Shown here: piece after piece, positions 1 through 5,616 of the stretch
Layout: each line of letters begins with the position of its first letter
How positions within the stretch are numbered: the stretch's first letter is position 1
Source of the DNA: Candidatus Bathyarchaeum sp.
GTDB lineage: Archaea; Thermoproteota; Bathyarchaeia; Bathyarchaeales; Bathyarchaeaceae
Assembly: GCA_003096235.1 (NCBI GenBank)
Contig: PIXT01000220.1
Span: forward strand, 1-5,616
Reading direction: 5' to 3'
DNA: 5,616 bases
Program-made: the position numbers and the translations under genes
Notes under the pieces: model-generated
Database searches by the model: none
What the model was told of the DNA's origin: nothing
What the model saw: only the letters and a program-made list of their open reading frames with translations

Positions 1-210
1 ACAACAATCCTTAGCACTCACGTTCTGGAAATCGCGGATGCAGTTTGTGACAAAGTTGCCATTTTGTATCAGGGAACAAAACTTGCCGAAGGAACGCCCA
101 CCGAACTACGCAAAGAATCCAAGATGTCTGATTCAAGCCTTGAGGACATCTTCCTGAAATTAACTGGGACAAACGACATCAAAGACATAGTTCAAGCCCT
201 AGGAAAATGA
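1..210 (+). CDS. ABC transporter ATP-binding subunit, C-terminal fragment (5' end outside window)
   Basis: The window opens inside this gene; 69 residues remain before the TGA at 208-210. The fragment starts with TTILSTHVLEIADAVCDKVA. The STH is the H-loop (switch) histidine of ABC ATPases, and the hydrophobic strand that follows, then a Gly-x-x-L-A-E-G-T-P-x-E-L segment, is the classic end of an ABC-2-type exporter nucleotide-binding domain. Walker A, the signature motif, Walker B and the D-loop lie upstream and are not visible. The tail also carries SSLEDIFLKLTG, common at the C-terminus of ATPases paired with ABC-2 permeases. The protein would hydrolyse ATP on the cytoplasmic face to drive the permease encoded immediately downstream, which overlaps it by 4 bp. 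The substrate cannot be inferred. The family call is secure; a more specific name is not possible from the fragment. Confidence 0.9.
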   Translation, partial: TTILSTHVLEIADAVCDKVAILYQGTKLAEGTPTELRKESKMSDSSLEDIFLKLTGTNDIKDIVQALGK

Positions 211-1844
211 GATGGAACGCCTTGAACATTAAACTGGTTTTTCATTTTGCAAAAATCTTGGCCCTCTCTTCGGTTAGGGCAAGACGTACCCAAGACTCTG
301 TTCCTACTGGGTTTGCAAAATCTCCAAAAATAAACCTGATCATAGGCGCCGTTGGATTTGTTGTTGCAGCAGTTTTAGTTGCACTCTTTGCTGGTAACAT
401 TCTTGAAGCCCTAGGCGCAGGCATGTTCATGTTTCAAATAGCAATCTTCTTGCCTGCCTTGATGACCTTGGCGTCTGTAATGTATGGTCTGCTTTTTGAG
501 TTCAGCCAATCATCTTCTGTGGGGTCTTCAGATGTAATCAATTGGCTTCCCATACACCCGGCCGAATTCGTTTTAGCCTCAGTGTTTTCGATGCTTTACT
601 TCTTGGCCCCAATAATCGGCATAGTTTTTGGAGCAACCCTTGGTCTGGCCTTAACCGCATCAATGTTAGATGTTGGGCTGTTCACTATGATTGTAAGTTG
701 TATCGGACTATTTTTAGGCGCATTTTCCTTAGAAATAATCCGTGCAATAACTAATCGTGTGTCTTCGTCAGTTTACAAACGTACTGGAAGGTCAGCCATC
801 ATCATTCGGATGGTTGTGTTTGTTCTAATGTTTGTTGTTTACATGCTGCTTTCAAACGTCAATTTTCTGTTCTCTATCCTAGACCAATACATGAACGGAA
901 TACAATCTGCATGGTTCATACCCATACTCTGGCCGTCGTTGACCATAATGAGTTACATGACCACAGAAGTTCTACAAGTTATAGTTTATCTGCTTCTCAG
1001 CGTAGTTTTCACAGCAGCCCTTCTTTGGGCAGGCGTAAAGCTTAGAGAAAAATACTGGGTTCCGGCACCCTTTGCCCTCAAAGTCACATCCACAAAAGAC
1101 TACGCTCCAAAGCAAGGAATCCTTGGTCGCTTCGGATTCACCTCTGCTGAGGCTGCTTTGCTCAAAAAAGATTTTCGTGGTTTGACAAGAAGAAAAGAGA
1201 TGTTGGTCTGGATTGCGGTGCCCATTGGCATAAGTGTGATTTCTTTCTTTTCCACTCCCTCGTCTTTGGCTGATTCAGCAACTACTTTTGACCGCTTATC
1301 CCTATTCTGGGGTCCTTTAATGGGGTTATTCATGTTCGCTTTTTACATTACAATAACCAGTATAGGACAAGAAGGCAGTGCATTCCTGAACTTGCGCATG
1401 ATTCCCTTGAACGGAAAAGAAGTTATCCGAGCAAAACTCTCAACTGCCCTTATCCCCTCCTCCCTCGCGATGGTTGTTGTAACCGTGTTAATCCAGATTA
1501 TGTTACAACTCAGGCCCGAAGCATTAGTCGCTCTTGCAGTTACTTTGTTTGCTGCTGTTTTTGAGTGCGCCTTTGTTGGAGTTGCTTTAGGTTGTAGATA
1601 TCCAGACTTTACTGAAGTTCCAAGAGCCCGTTTCATTGACCAAAAAGGCGTATGGCTGGGCATGATACTAATTGCTGCCAGTATATGCGTCACTTTTCTG
1701 CCCCTTTTCCTGTATGGTTTTTCTATTCTAGCTTTTCCAGTAATTATTGCCGCAATTCCCGCAGCAGTCGCAGGTATTTTGATATGTTATGTGAGCTACC
1801 ACTCATCATTGAACAGTTTACAAAGTCTTGTGACCCAAAATTAA
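207..1844 (+). CDS. Polytopic ABC-2-like transporter permease, internally duplicated
   Basis: A 545-residue integral membrane protein, expected to be the membrane partner of the ATPase encoded just upstream. The ATG at 207 overlaps the ATPase stop in an ATGA, so translation is probably coupled; AGGA at 201-204 lies too close to be an ideal ribosome site. After a basic N-terminus (about residues 1-43), hydrophobic segments appear near 44-64, 72-97, 122-150 (perhaps two), 155-178, 196-217, 235-250, 255-278, 331-349, 367-388, 411-432, 438-462, 482-503 and 505-530, giving roughly 12-13 membrane spans. A hydrophilic stretch at about 279-330 divides two halves. Each half has a loop of the form L-P-I/L-x-x-x-E-x-hydrophobic: WLPIHPAEFVLAS near 113-125 and RMIPLNGKEVIRAK near 397-410. 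This suggests duplication of an ABC-2-type half. Membrane location and partnership with the ATPase are well supported. The substrate is unknown, and export is only an inference from the family. Confidence 0.85.
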   Translation: MRWNALNIKLVFHFAKILALSSVRARRTQDSVPTGFAKSPKINLIIGAVGFVVAAVLVALFAGNILEALGAGMFMFQIAIFLPALMTLASVMYGLLFEFSQSSSVGSSDVINWLPIHPAEFVLASVFSMLYFLAPIIGIVFGATLGLALTASMLDVGLFTMIVSCIGLFLGAFSLEIIRAITNRVSSSVYKRTGRSAIIIRMVVFVLMFVVYMLLSNVNFLFSILDQYMNGIQSAWFIPILWPSLTIMSYMTTEVLQVIVYLLLSVVFTAALLWAGVKLREKYWVPAPFALKVTSTKDYAPKQGILGRFGFTSAEAALLKKDFRGLTRRKEMLVWIAVPIGISVISFFSTPSSLADSATTFDRLSLFWGPLMGLFMFAFYITITSIGQEGSAFLNLRMIPLNGKEVIRAKLSTALIPSSLAMVVVTVLIQIMLQLRPEALVALAVTLFAAVFECAFVGVALGCRYPDFTEVPRARFIDQKGVWLGMILIAASICVTFLPLFLYGFSILAFPVIIAAIPAAVAGILICYVSYHSSLNSLQSLVTQN

Positions 1845-1851
1845 TCATTCT

Positions 1852-1889
1852 GCCCTTATTTTTTTCTAGGGCTTCTTTTTGCTGTTTTT
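1852..1889 (+). terminator. Probable archaeal T-run terminator after the ABC permease
   Basis: Starting 8 bp after the permease stop there are three coding-strand T-runs: seven Ts at 1859-1865, five at 1876-1880 and five at 1885-1889. Archaeal RNA polymerase terminates efficiently at such runs without needing a hairpin. The first run lies in the loop of a weak 5-bp dyad, GCCCT (1852-1856) with AGGGC (1868-1872). The position, between an ABC operon and an unrelated metabolic operon, fits termination. The dyad may be incidental. Confidence 0.55.
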
Positions 1890-1910
1890 CCCAACTTGGG
1901 ATAGCTGTTT
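1881..1910. repeat. Palindrome flanked by a 7-bp direct repeat
   Basis: The 13-nt near-perfect palindrome TCCCAACTTGGGA (1889-1901, single central base) sits between two copies of GCTGTTT (1881-1887 and 1904-1910). It could be part of the terminator region or a protein binding site. The repeats are short enough to be chance in an AT-rich spacer, and no function is claimed. Confidence 0.35.
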
Positions 1911-2021
1911 ATTTTCTAAACTGATTGATACACAATCGTTTGTTCTATAAGATGAATCAATAATCCTTTTAAAACTGAAACGTTTATTTTTTGAATTTGA
2001 CAACCCCGTCATAAAGTTTTT

Positions 2022-2036
2022 CGAAAGGTAAATAAG
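2022..2036 (+). promoter_or_regulatory. Candidate BRE/TATA promoter for the cdh operon
   Basis: CGAAAGG (2022-2028) resembles an archaeal BRE and is followed directly by the TATA-like TAAATAAG (2029-2036). With the usual 25-27 nt from TATA centre to start site, transcription would begin near 2057-2060. That gives a leader of about 25 nt that still contains the ribosome binding site at 2071-2075. A competing candidate lies upstream: GAAACG followed by TTTATTTTTT at about 1977-1992, which would give a longer leader. The assignment rests only on consensus and spacing. Confidence 0.35.
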
Positions 2037-2044
2037 TGTGCGAA

Positions 2045-2071
2045 CTAGTCATAATCCCAAACTGAGACTAG
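2045..2071. promoter_or_regulatory. Inverted repeat CTAGTC-N15-GACTAG before cdhA, possible operator
   Basis: CTAGTC (2045-2050) and GACTAG (2066-2071) are perfect reverse complements whose centres are 21 bp apart, about two helical turns. The dyad is centred near 2058, on top of the start site predicted from the TATA-like box, and its last base is the first base of the cdhA ribosome binding site. This would suit a dimeric regulator or, if transcription starts upstream, a 5' leader hairpin. A 6-bp inverted repeat can easily arise by chance in a spacer of this size, so the regulatory reading is inference. Confidence 0.25.
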
Positions 2072-2075
2072 AGGT
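2071..2075 (+). promoter_or_regulatory. Ribosome binding site that fixes the TTG start of cdhA
   Basis: GAGGT, complementary to the 3' end of 16S rRNA, lies 8 nt before the TTG at 2084-2086. No ATG or GTG gives a comparable arrangement. The first in-frame ATG (codon 39, at 2198) would remove the N-terminal region before the conserved MGPTPFP segment and has no such site. The TTG start is therefore well supported. Confidence 0.75.
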
Positions 2076-2083
2076 AGCTTAAA

Positions 2084-4429
2084 TTGGCTAAGAAAGGTTT
2101 AGTTGTTAAAGCAAAAGAACTTAAAACAGATGTTGCTGTAGTAAAAGATCTTGAAGTCTCTGTCGGAAAAGTCATCGATGATACATGGGAAGAACCCATG
2201 GGTCCAACTCCCTTTCCATCAATGACTGACCTGCGAGATTGGGACTTCAAACTTCTGCAACGCTACAAACCCTTTTACTTGCCCTTCTGTGATGTCTGCT
2301 GTTTGTGCACATTCGGAAAATGTGACTTGTCAGGAGATAAAAGAGGAGCCTGTGGATTAAACATGGCAGCACAACAATCAAGGATAGTTCTCCTTGCATG
2401 TTGTATAGGTGCTGCAACACACATAGCACACGGTCGACACCTGCTTGACCATCTGATTGAAAAATATGGACGAGACATCCCGCTAGATTCAGGTGGCTTA
2501 AACATAGACGTAGAAGCCCCAGTAACTCGTCTTGCAGTTGGAATAAAACCAGAAACTCTCCAAGACTTGGAAGAAGCTCTGGAATGGTGTGAAGAACAAG
2601 TTACAAGTTGTCTTTCTGCTGCTCACACAGGACAAGAAGGAAGCAACATAGACTTTGAGTCAAAAGCTTTTCACGTCGGAATGGCAGACCAAGTAGGAAT
2701 GGAACTTGCTGATATTGCACAGATATCAGTGCTTAATCTGCCAAAGGCTGACCCTGAAGCACCTCTTGTAGAATTGGGCTTTGGAGTAGCAGATGTTAAA
2801 AAACCAACGATTTTGGTAATTGGTCACAACGTTCCATCAAGCGTTGGAATAATCGATTACCTTAAAGAAAAGAACATGATGGGCAAAGTCGAAGTTGTCG
2901 GTATCTGTTGTACTGCTCACGACTTAACCCGATATGAACCCACAGCAAAAGTTGTTGGTCCAATTTCTTGGCAACTAAAATACATACGAAGCGGACTTGC
3001 AGACCTAATTGTTGTTGACGAACAGTGTATCCGAGCCGATGCTCTGGAAGAAGCTCAAAAAGTAAAAACACCCGTAATTGCTTCTAGTCCAAAAAACTGT
3101 TTAGGCTTGCCAAACAGAACTCAAGATTCAACTGAAGCCCTTGTTAACGATCTAGTTGAAGCCAAAGTTCCAGGTGTTTTGATATTAGACCCTGACAAAG
3201 CTGGAGAAGTTGCTGTTGAAGCTGCAATAGGTGTTGCACCGAAAAGAAACAAGTTCAGTATCATTCCTGATATTGATGAAATCAAAGCAGCAGGAGAAGC
3301 TTGTGGTGGTTGTAACGAGTGCACTCGTGCTTGTCCAAACCTTCAACCAATCCCAGAAGCAATGAAATCTGCAGCCATTGGCGACCTTGATCCTTTGGCA
3401 ACGATTCTTGGCGAATGTGTTGGATGCGGTCGATGTGATAGTGCATGTCCAAAAGACTTCCCATTGCACAGCTTCATGGTAAAAGCTGGAGAAAAACAGT
3501 TGTGGGAAGAAAAATTCATGATGCGTAGTGGACGTGGTGCCATATCAGATATTGAAATCCGAAACGTTGGAGGTCCTATAGTACTAGGAGAAATTCCTGG
3601 AGTAGTCGCAATAGTCGGATGTTCAAACTATCCTGAAGGTGGCGAAGCAGTAGCTGAAATAGCAGAAGAATTCGCAAAACGCAATTTTATTGTCGTTCTT
3701 TCTGGATGCGCAGCAATGTCCGTTGCAACTGTAAAAGATGAAGAAGGAAAATCTCTCTACGAGAGATACCCTGGCGGCTTTGAGGCTGGAGGTATATTGA
3801 ACGTTGGTTCATGTGTTTCTAACTCACACATTGCAGGTGCTGCAATCAAAATTGCAAGCATCTTCGCAAAAAGAAATCTCCGTGCAAATTACGAGGAAAT
3901 CGCTGATTACATACACAACCGTGTTGGAGCAGTTGGACTTGCTTGGGGTGCTTACTCCCAGAAAGCAGCGGCAATTGCTTCAGGCTTCTGGAGACTTGGT
4001 GTACCTGTAGTTGTTGGTCCGCATGGATCTAAATACAGGCGTATGCTGTTGGGACGCGCAGATAACAAGGAAGACTGGTACGTTTATGATGCCCGAACAG
4101 GAGACAAAGTTTACGTGGGTCCAGCTCCAGAACACTTGTTCACGACTGCTGAATCAAAGGAAGAATGCATGGTATTGTTGATGAAGCTCTGTATGCGACC
4201 AAACGATACTACCAAAGGACGGAGCATGAAACTAACTCACTACATTGACCTACACAAACGCTACTTTGGAACTATGCCTGAAGATATTCACTTGTTTGTC
4301 AGAAACAAGATGGACATACCCATTACCATGAAAGACGAAATACTGAAAATCCTTGAAGAAAAGGAATGGAAGGAAACTAGAATTCCCGATCCGACTTTAC
4401 TTAAAAGAATGATCAGGAAGAGGGGTTGA
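2084..4429 (+). CDS. cdhA: CO dehydrogenase/acetyl-CoA synthase alpha subunit (ACDS complex, Ni-Fe-S CODH)
   Basis: This 781-residue protein, full length for archaeal CdhA, catalyses reversible CO oxidation to CO2 in the cytoplasmic ACDS complex. It supplies or consumes CO for acetyl-CoA chemistry in the Wood-Ljungdahl pathway. After MGPTPFP (39-45) and RDWDFKLL comes the N-terminal cysteine cluster C69, C72, C73, C75, C80, C90, which binds the intersubunit D and the B 4Fe-4S clusters. The His ladder H113, H116, H119, H123 (HIAHGRHLLDH) is the proton relay. Likely Ni-Fe-S C-cluster ligands, by order and spacing against CooS, are H279, C315, C339, C513, C542 and C577, with K627 as the acid/base lysine. 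Two ferredoxin motifs, C407/C410/C413/C417 and C445/C448/C451/C455, form the archaea-specific E and F clusters. The start is TTG, set by GAGGT 8 nt upstream. No key ligand appears lost, so it should be active. It is followed after 5 bp by cdhB. Confidence 0.96.
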   Translation: MAKKGLVVKAKELKTDVAVVKDLEVSVGKVIDDTWEEPMGPTPFPSMTDLRDWDFKLLQRYKPFYLPFCDVCCLCTFGKCDLSGDKRGACGLNMAAQQSRIVLLACCIGAATHIAHGRHLLDHLIEKYGRDIPLDSGGLNIDVEAPVTRLAVGIKPETLQDLEEALEWCEEQVTSCLSAAHTGQEGSNIDFESKAFHVGMADQVGMELADIAQISVLNLPKADPEAPLVELGFGVADVKKPTILVIGHNVPSSVGIIDYLKEKNMMGKVEVVGICCTAHDLTRYEPTAKVVGPISWQLKYIRSGLADLIVVDEQCIRADALEEAQKVKTPVIASSPKNCLGLPNRTQDSTEALVNDLVEAKVPGVLILDPDKAGEVAVEAAIGVAPKRNKFSIIPDIDEIKAAGEACGGCNECTRACPNLQPIPEAMKSAAIGDLDPLATILGECVGCGRCDSACPKDFPLHSFMVKAGEKQLWEEKFMMRSGRGAISDIEIRNVGGPIVLGEIPGVVAIVGCSNYPEGGEAVAEIAEEFAKRNFIVVLSGCAAMSVATVKDEEGKSLYERYPGGFEAGGILNVGSCVSNSHIAGAAIKIASIFAKRNLRANYEEIADYIHNRVGAVGLAWGAYSQKAAAIASGFWRLGVPVVVGPHGSKYRRMLLGRADNKEDWYVYDARTGDKVYVGPAPEHLFTTAESKEECMVLLMKLCMRPNDTTKGRSMKLTHYIDLHKRYFGTMPEDIHLFVRNKMDIPITMKDEILKILEEKEWKETRIPDPTLLKRMIRKRG
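4421..4425 (+). promoter_or_regulatory. Ribosome binding site for cdhB, inside the end of cdhA
   Basis: AGGGG lies 9 nt before the ATG at 4435 and within the last codons of cdhA. An upstream in-frame TTG at 4426 abuts this site and could not use it, so ATG 4435 is the better start. Placement inside cdhA suggests translational coupling. Confidence 0.6.
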
Positions 4430-4434
4430 TAAAA

Positions 4435-4980
4435 ATGAGCATAAAAGTAGATCCTTGGCAAACAGCAGAAGTTGCAGGCCCTAAAAAGGCTAACGTTATC
4501 ATGAAAGCAGAAGTAATCGCAGCAATGATTAAGCGAGCAAAACGCCCCATCCTTGTTATCGGTTACTTATCCACTAAAGCAGATAAAGAAACTGGAAAAA
4601 TGCTTGATTATGCAATACGAATGAACAAAGCCTGTGGAATACCTGTTGTTGCAACCGCACACACAATAAAAGAACTAGTGAAACTCGGCTTTACTTCAGC
4701 AGTTCAGATGTCAGCGATGGATATTGGTAACCGGCTCAAAGATCCAGATTGGCAAGGCTTGGACGGAAAAGGTCCATACGATGTAGCATTGTTCATGGGT
4801 TGGCCTTATTACATGGAATATGTAATTCTGTCTGGGCTTAAGCACTTCTCCCAGAACCTTAAAACCATCAGCTTGAACCGGTATTACAACCCAAATGCAA
4901 GCTGGTCATTTCCAAACCTCAAAGTTGAGGAATGGACTCAAAGTTTTGAAACAATAATAAACAAGGTAGGAGGAAATTAA
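4435..4980 (+). CDS. cdhB: CO dehydrogenase/acetyl-CoA synthase epsilon subunit (ACDS complex)
   Basis: The 181-residue product is the normal size for the epsilon subunit, which binds CdhA to form the alpha2-epsilon2 CODH component. The family has a Rossmann-like (DHS-type nucleotide-binding) fold; a role in electron transfer to flavin has been proposed, but its exact function is less certain than that of CdhA. Recognisable features are the N-terminal WQTAEVAGPKKA, the strand RPILVIGYLS (about 41-50), GIPVVATAHTIKEL, the central MGWPYYMEYVILSGLKHFS and the C-terminal SLNRYYNPNASWSFPNL. There is no cysteine cluster, as expected. It begins 5 bp after cdhA and ends 4 bp before cdhC, within a tight operon. 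Bacterial CODH/ACS has no counterpart, so this gene is a strong marker of an archaeal-type complex. Confidence 0.93.
   Translation: MSIKVDPWQTAEVAGPKKANVIMKAEVIAAMIKRAKRPILVIGYLSTKADKETGKMLDYAIRMNKACGIPVVATAHTIKELVKLGFTSAVQMSAMDIGNRLKDPDWQGLDGKGPYDVALFMGWPYYMEYVILSGLKHFSQNLKTISLNRYYNPNASWSFPNLKVEEWTQSFETIINKVGGN
4968..4973 (+). promoter_or_regulatory. Strong ribosome binding site for cdhC, inside the end of cdhB
   Basis: A perfect AGGAGG lies 11 nt before the ATG at 4985 and is embedded in the final Val-Gly-Gly-Asn codons of cdhB. It supports ATG 4985 over the in-frame ATG at 4991, which would be 17 nt away. It is the strongest of the three cdh ribosome sites. Confidence 0.7.
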
Positions 4981-4984
4981 AAAA

Positions 4985-5616
4985 ATGTCAATGTTTGATG
5001 ACATCCCAGTGGATGTCGGAGTAATATACGAAGGAGAACGAATCCGAAAAGGCAACATGCAAATAGAACTCGGCGGTCCAAAACAACCAGCAAAATTCGA
5101 AATAGTTCGCGGCAAGAAAATGGACGAAGTCGAAGACGGAAAAATAAACATCATTGGTCCTGACCTCAAAGATTTACCTGAAGGTGGAAATGCACCTTTC
5201 GGTATCTTGATTGAGGTTGCCGGAGAAAAATTCGAAGAAGACCTTGAAGGTGTAACTGAAAGACGACTCCATGAATACCTTAACTATATTGAAGGTATCA
5301 TGCACCTAAACCAACGCTATGACATCTGGATACGCGTCAGCAAAAAATCCTTCGAAAAAGGATTAAATTCCTTTACATATGTTGGGAAAGTTTTGATGAA
5401 ACTCTTCAAGAGCGAATTGCCTTTCATCGAAAAAATCCAAATAACATTTGTAACTGACGCAGCCAAAGTCCAAGAGCTTCTTGACGAAGCTATGGAAGTT
5501 TACAACCACCGTGATGCAAAAGCCAGAGGAATGAAAGACTCAGAAGTCGACACATTCTACGGATGCACTTTGTGCCAATCCTTTGCACCAACCCACATGT
5601 GTGTAATTACCCCACA
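4985..5616 (+). CDS. cdhC: Acetyl-CoA synthase beta subunit (ACDS complex), 3' end outside window
   Basis: The first 210 residues are present; the gene runs off the window. CdhC condenses CO, a methyl group from the corrinoid protein and CoA into acetyl-CoA, or cleaves it, at the Ni-Ni-4Fe4S A-cluster. It begins MSMFDDIPVDVGVIYEGERI and lacks the extra N-terminal domain of bacterial AcsB, as archaeal forms do. Family landmarks are MQIELGGPK (25-33), LHEYLNYIEGIMHLNQR (95-111), the segment KIQITFVTD (150-158) and the A-cluster loop FYGCTLCQSFAPTHMC. The loop gives the first three cluster ligands, C194, C197 and C206. The fourth cysteine and the Cys-Gly-Cys site for the distal nickel should lie just beyond the window. 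The start is ATG, 11 nt after AGGAGG and 4 bp after cdhB. Genes for the corrinoid protein subunits are expected downstream. Confidence 0.95.
   Translation, partial: MSMFDDIPVDVGVIYEGERIRKGNMQIELGGPKQPAKFEIVRGKKMDEVEDGKINIIGPDLKDLPEGGNAPFGILIEVAGEKFEEDLEGVTERRLHEYLNYIEGIMHLNQRYDIWIRVSKKSFEKGLNSFTYVGKVLMKLFKSELPFIEKIQITFVTDAAKVQELLDEAMEVYNHRDAKARGMKDSEVDTFYGCTLCQSFAPTHMCVITP

Noticed and set aside
1652..1924. 90-codon open frame on the + strand overlapping the permease end and the spacer
   Set aside because: It overlaps the permease in another frame, has no ribosome binding site, and its product is low-complexity Phe/Ser/Cys-rich sequence from T-rich DNA.
1923..1937. GATTG-N5-CAATC hairpin in the spacer
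   Set aside because: A 5-bp AT-rich stem with no neighbouring T-run or conserved context is expected by chance.
1..2083. Functional link between the ABC transporter and the cdh operon
   Set aside because: They share orientation only. T-runs and a separate candidate promoter lie between them, so they are best treated as independent operons.
3121..3543. Several minus-strand open frames inside cdhA
   Set aside because: They are antisense to highly conserved ferredoxin-domain codons, overlap each other in different frames and resemble no protein I recognise.
4426..4434. Upstream TTG as the start of cdhB, adding three residues
   Set aside because: It directly abuts AGGGG, leaving no spacing, whereas ATG 4435 is 9 nt away and matches the usual N-terminus.
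4906..5169. 87-codon minus-strand open frame across the cdhB/cdhC junction
   Set aside because: It lies antisense to two well-identified genes and their ribosome site, and shows no recognisable motif.

Overview
The window looks like a piece of an archaeal chromosome. The strongest evidence is a run of genes, cdhA-cdhB-cdhC, encoding the archaeal (ACDS-type) carbon monoxide dehydrogenase/acetyl-CoA synthase. It includes the small epsilon subunit CdhB, which bacterial CODH/ACS lacks, and an alpha subunit carrying the inserted double 4Fe-4S ferredoxin domain typical of archaea. Strong Shine-Dalgarno sites, a TTG start codon, T-run terminator-like sequence and moderate AT richness fit a euryarchaeal or Bathyarchaeia-like genome. 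I lean towards an uncultured anaerobe such as Bathyarchaeia, but the window alone does not settle lineage. All supported genes lie on the + strand.

Region 1 (1-1844) is the end of an ABC transporter operon: the C-terminal tail of an ATP-binding subunit, overlapped by 4 bp (ATGA) by a 545-residue polytopic permease. The permease looks like a tandem duplication of an ABC-2-like half. Its substrate is unknown.

Region 2 (1845-2083) is a 239-bp spacer. Just after the permease it holds T-runs and small dyads suggestive of transcription termination. Near cdhA it holds a candidate BRE/TATA promoter, a CTAGTC-N15-GACTAG inverted repeat and a GAGGT ribosome binding site that fixes a TTG start for cdhA.

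Region 3 (2084-5616, running off the window) is the cdh operon. CdhA (Ni-Fe-S CODH, interconverting CO and CO2) and CdhB (epsilon) form the CODH component. CdhC carries the A-cluster that builds acetyl-CoA from CO, a methyl group and CoA. The genes are separated by only 4-5 bp, so they are almost certainly co-transcribed. cdhC is cut at residue 210, just before its fourth cluster cysteine and its distal-nickel site. The corrinoid protein genes (cdhD, cdhE) would be expected downstream. Whether the pathway runs towards acetyl-CoA synthesis (autotrophy or acetogenesis) or towards its cleavage cannot be read from this window.

I found no tRNA, rRNA, CRISPR array or insertion sequence, and no convincingly novel system. 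The most notable items are the full set of recognisable metal ligands in CdhA, the TTG start, the internally duplicated permease and the possible control elements in the spacer.
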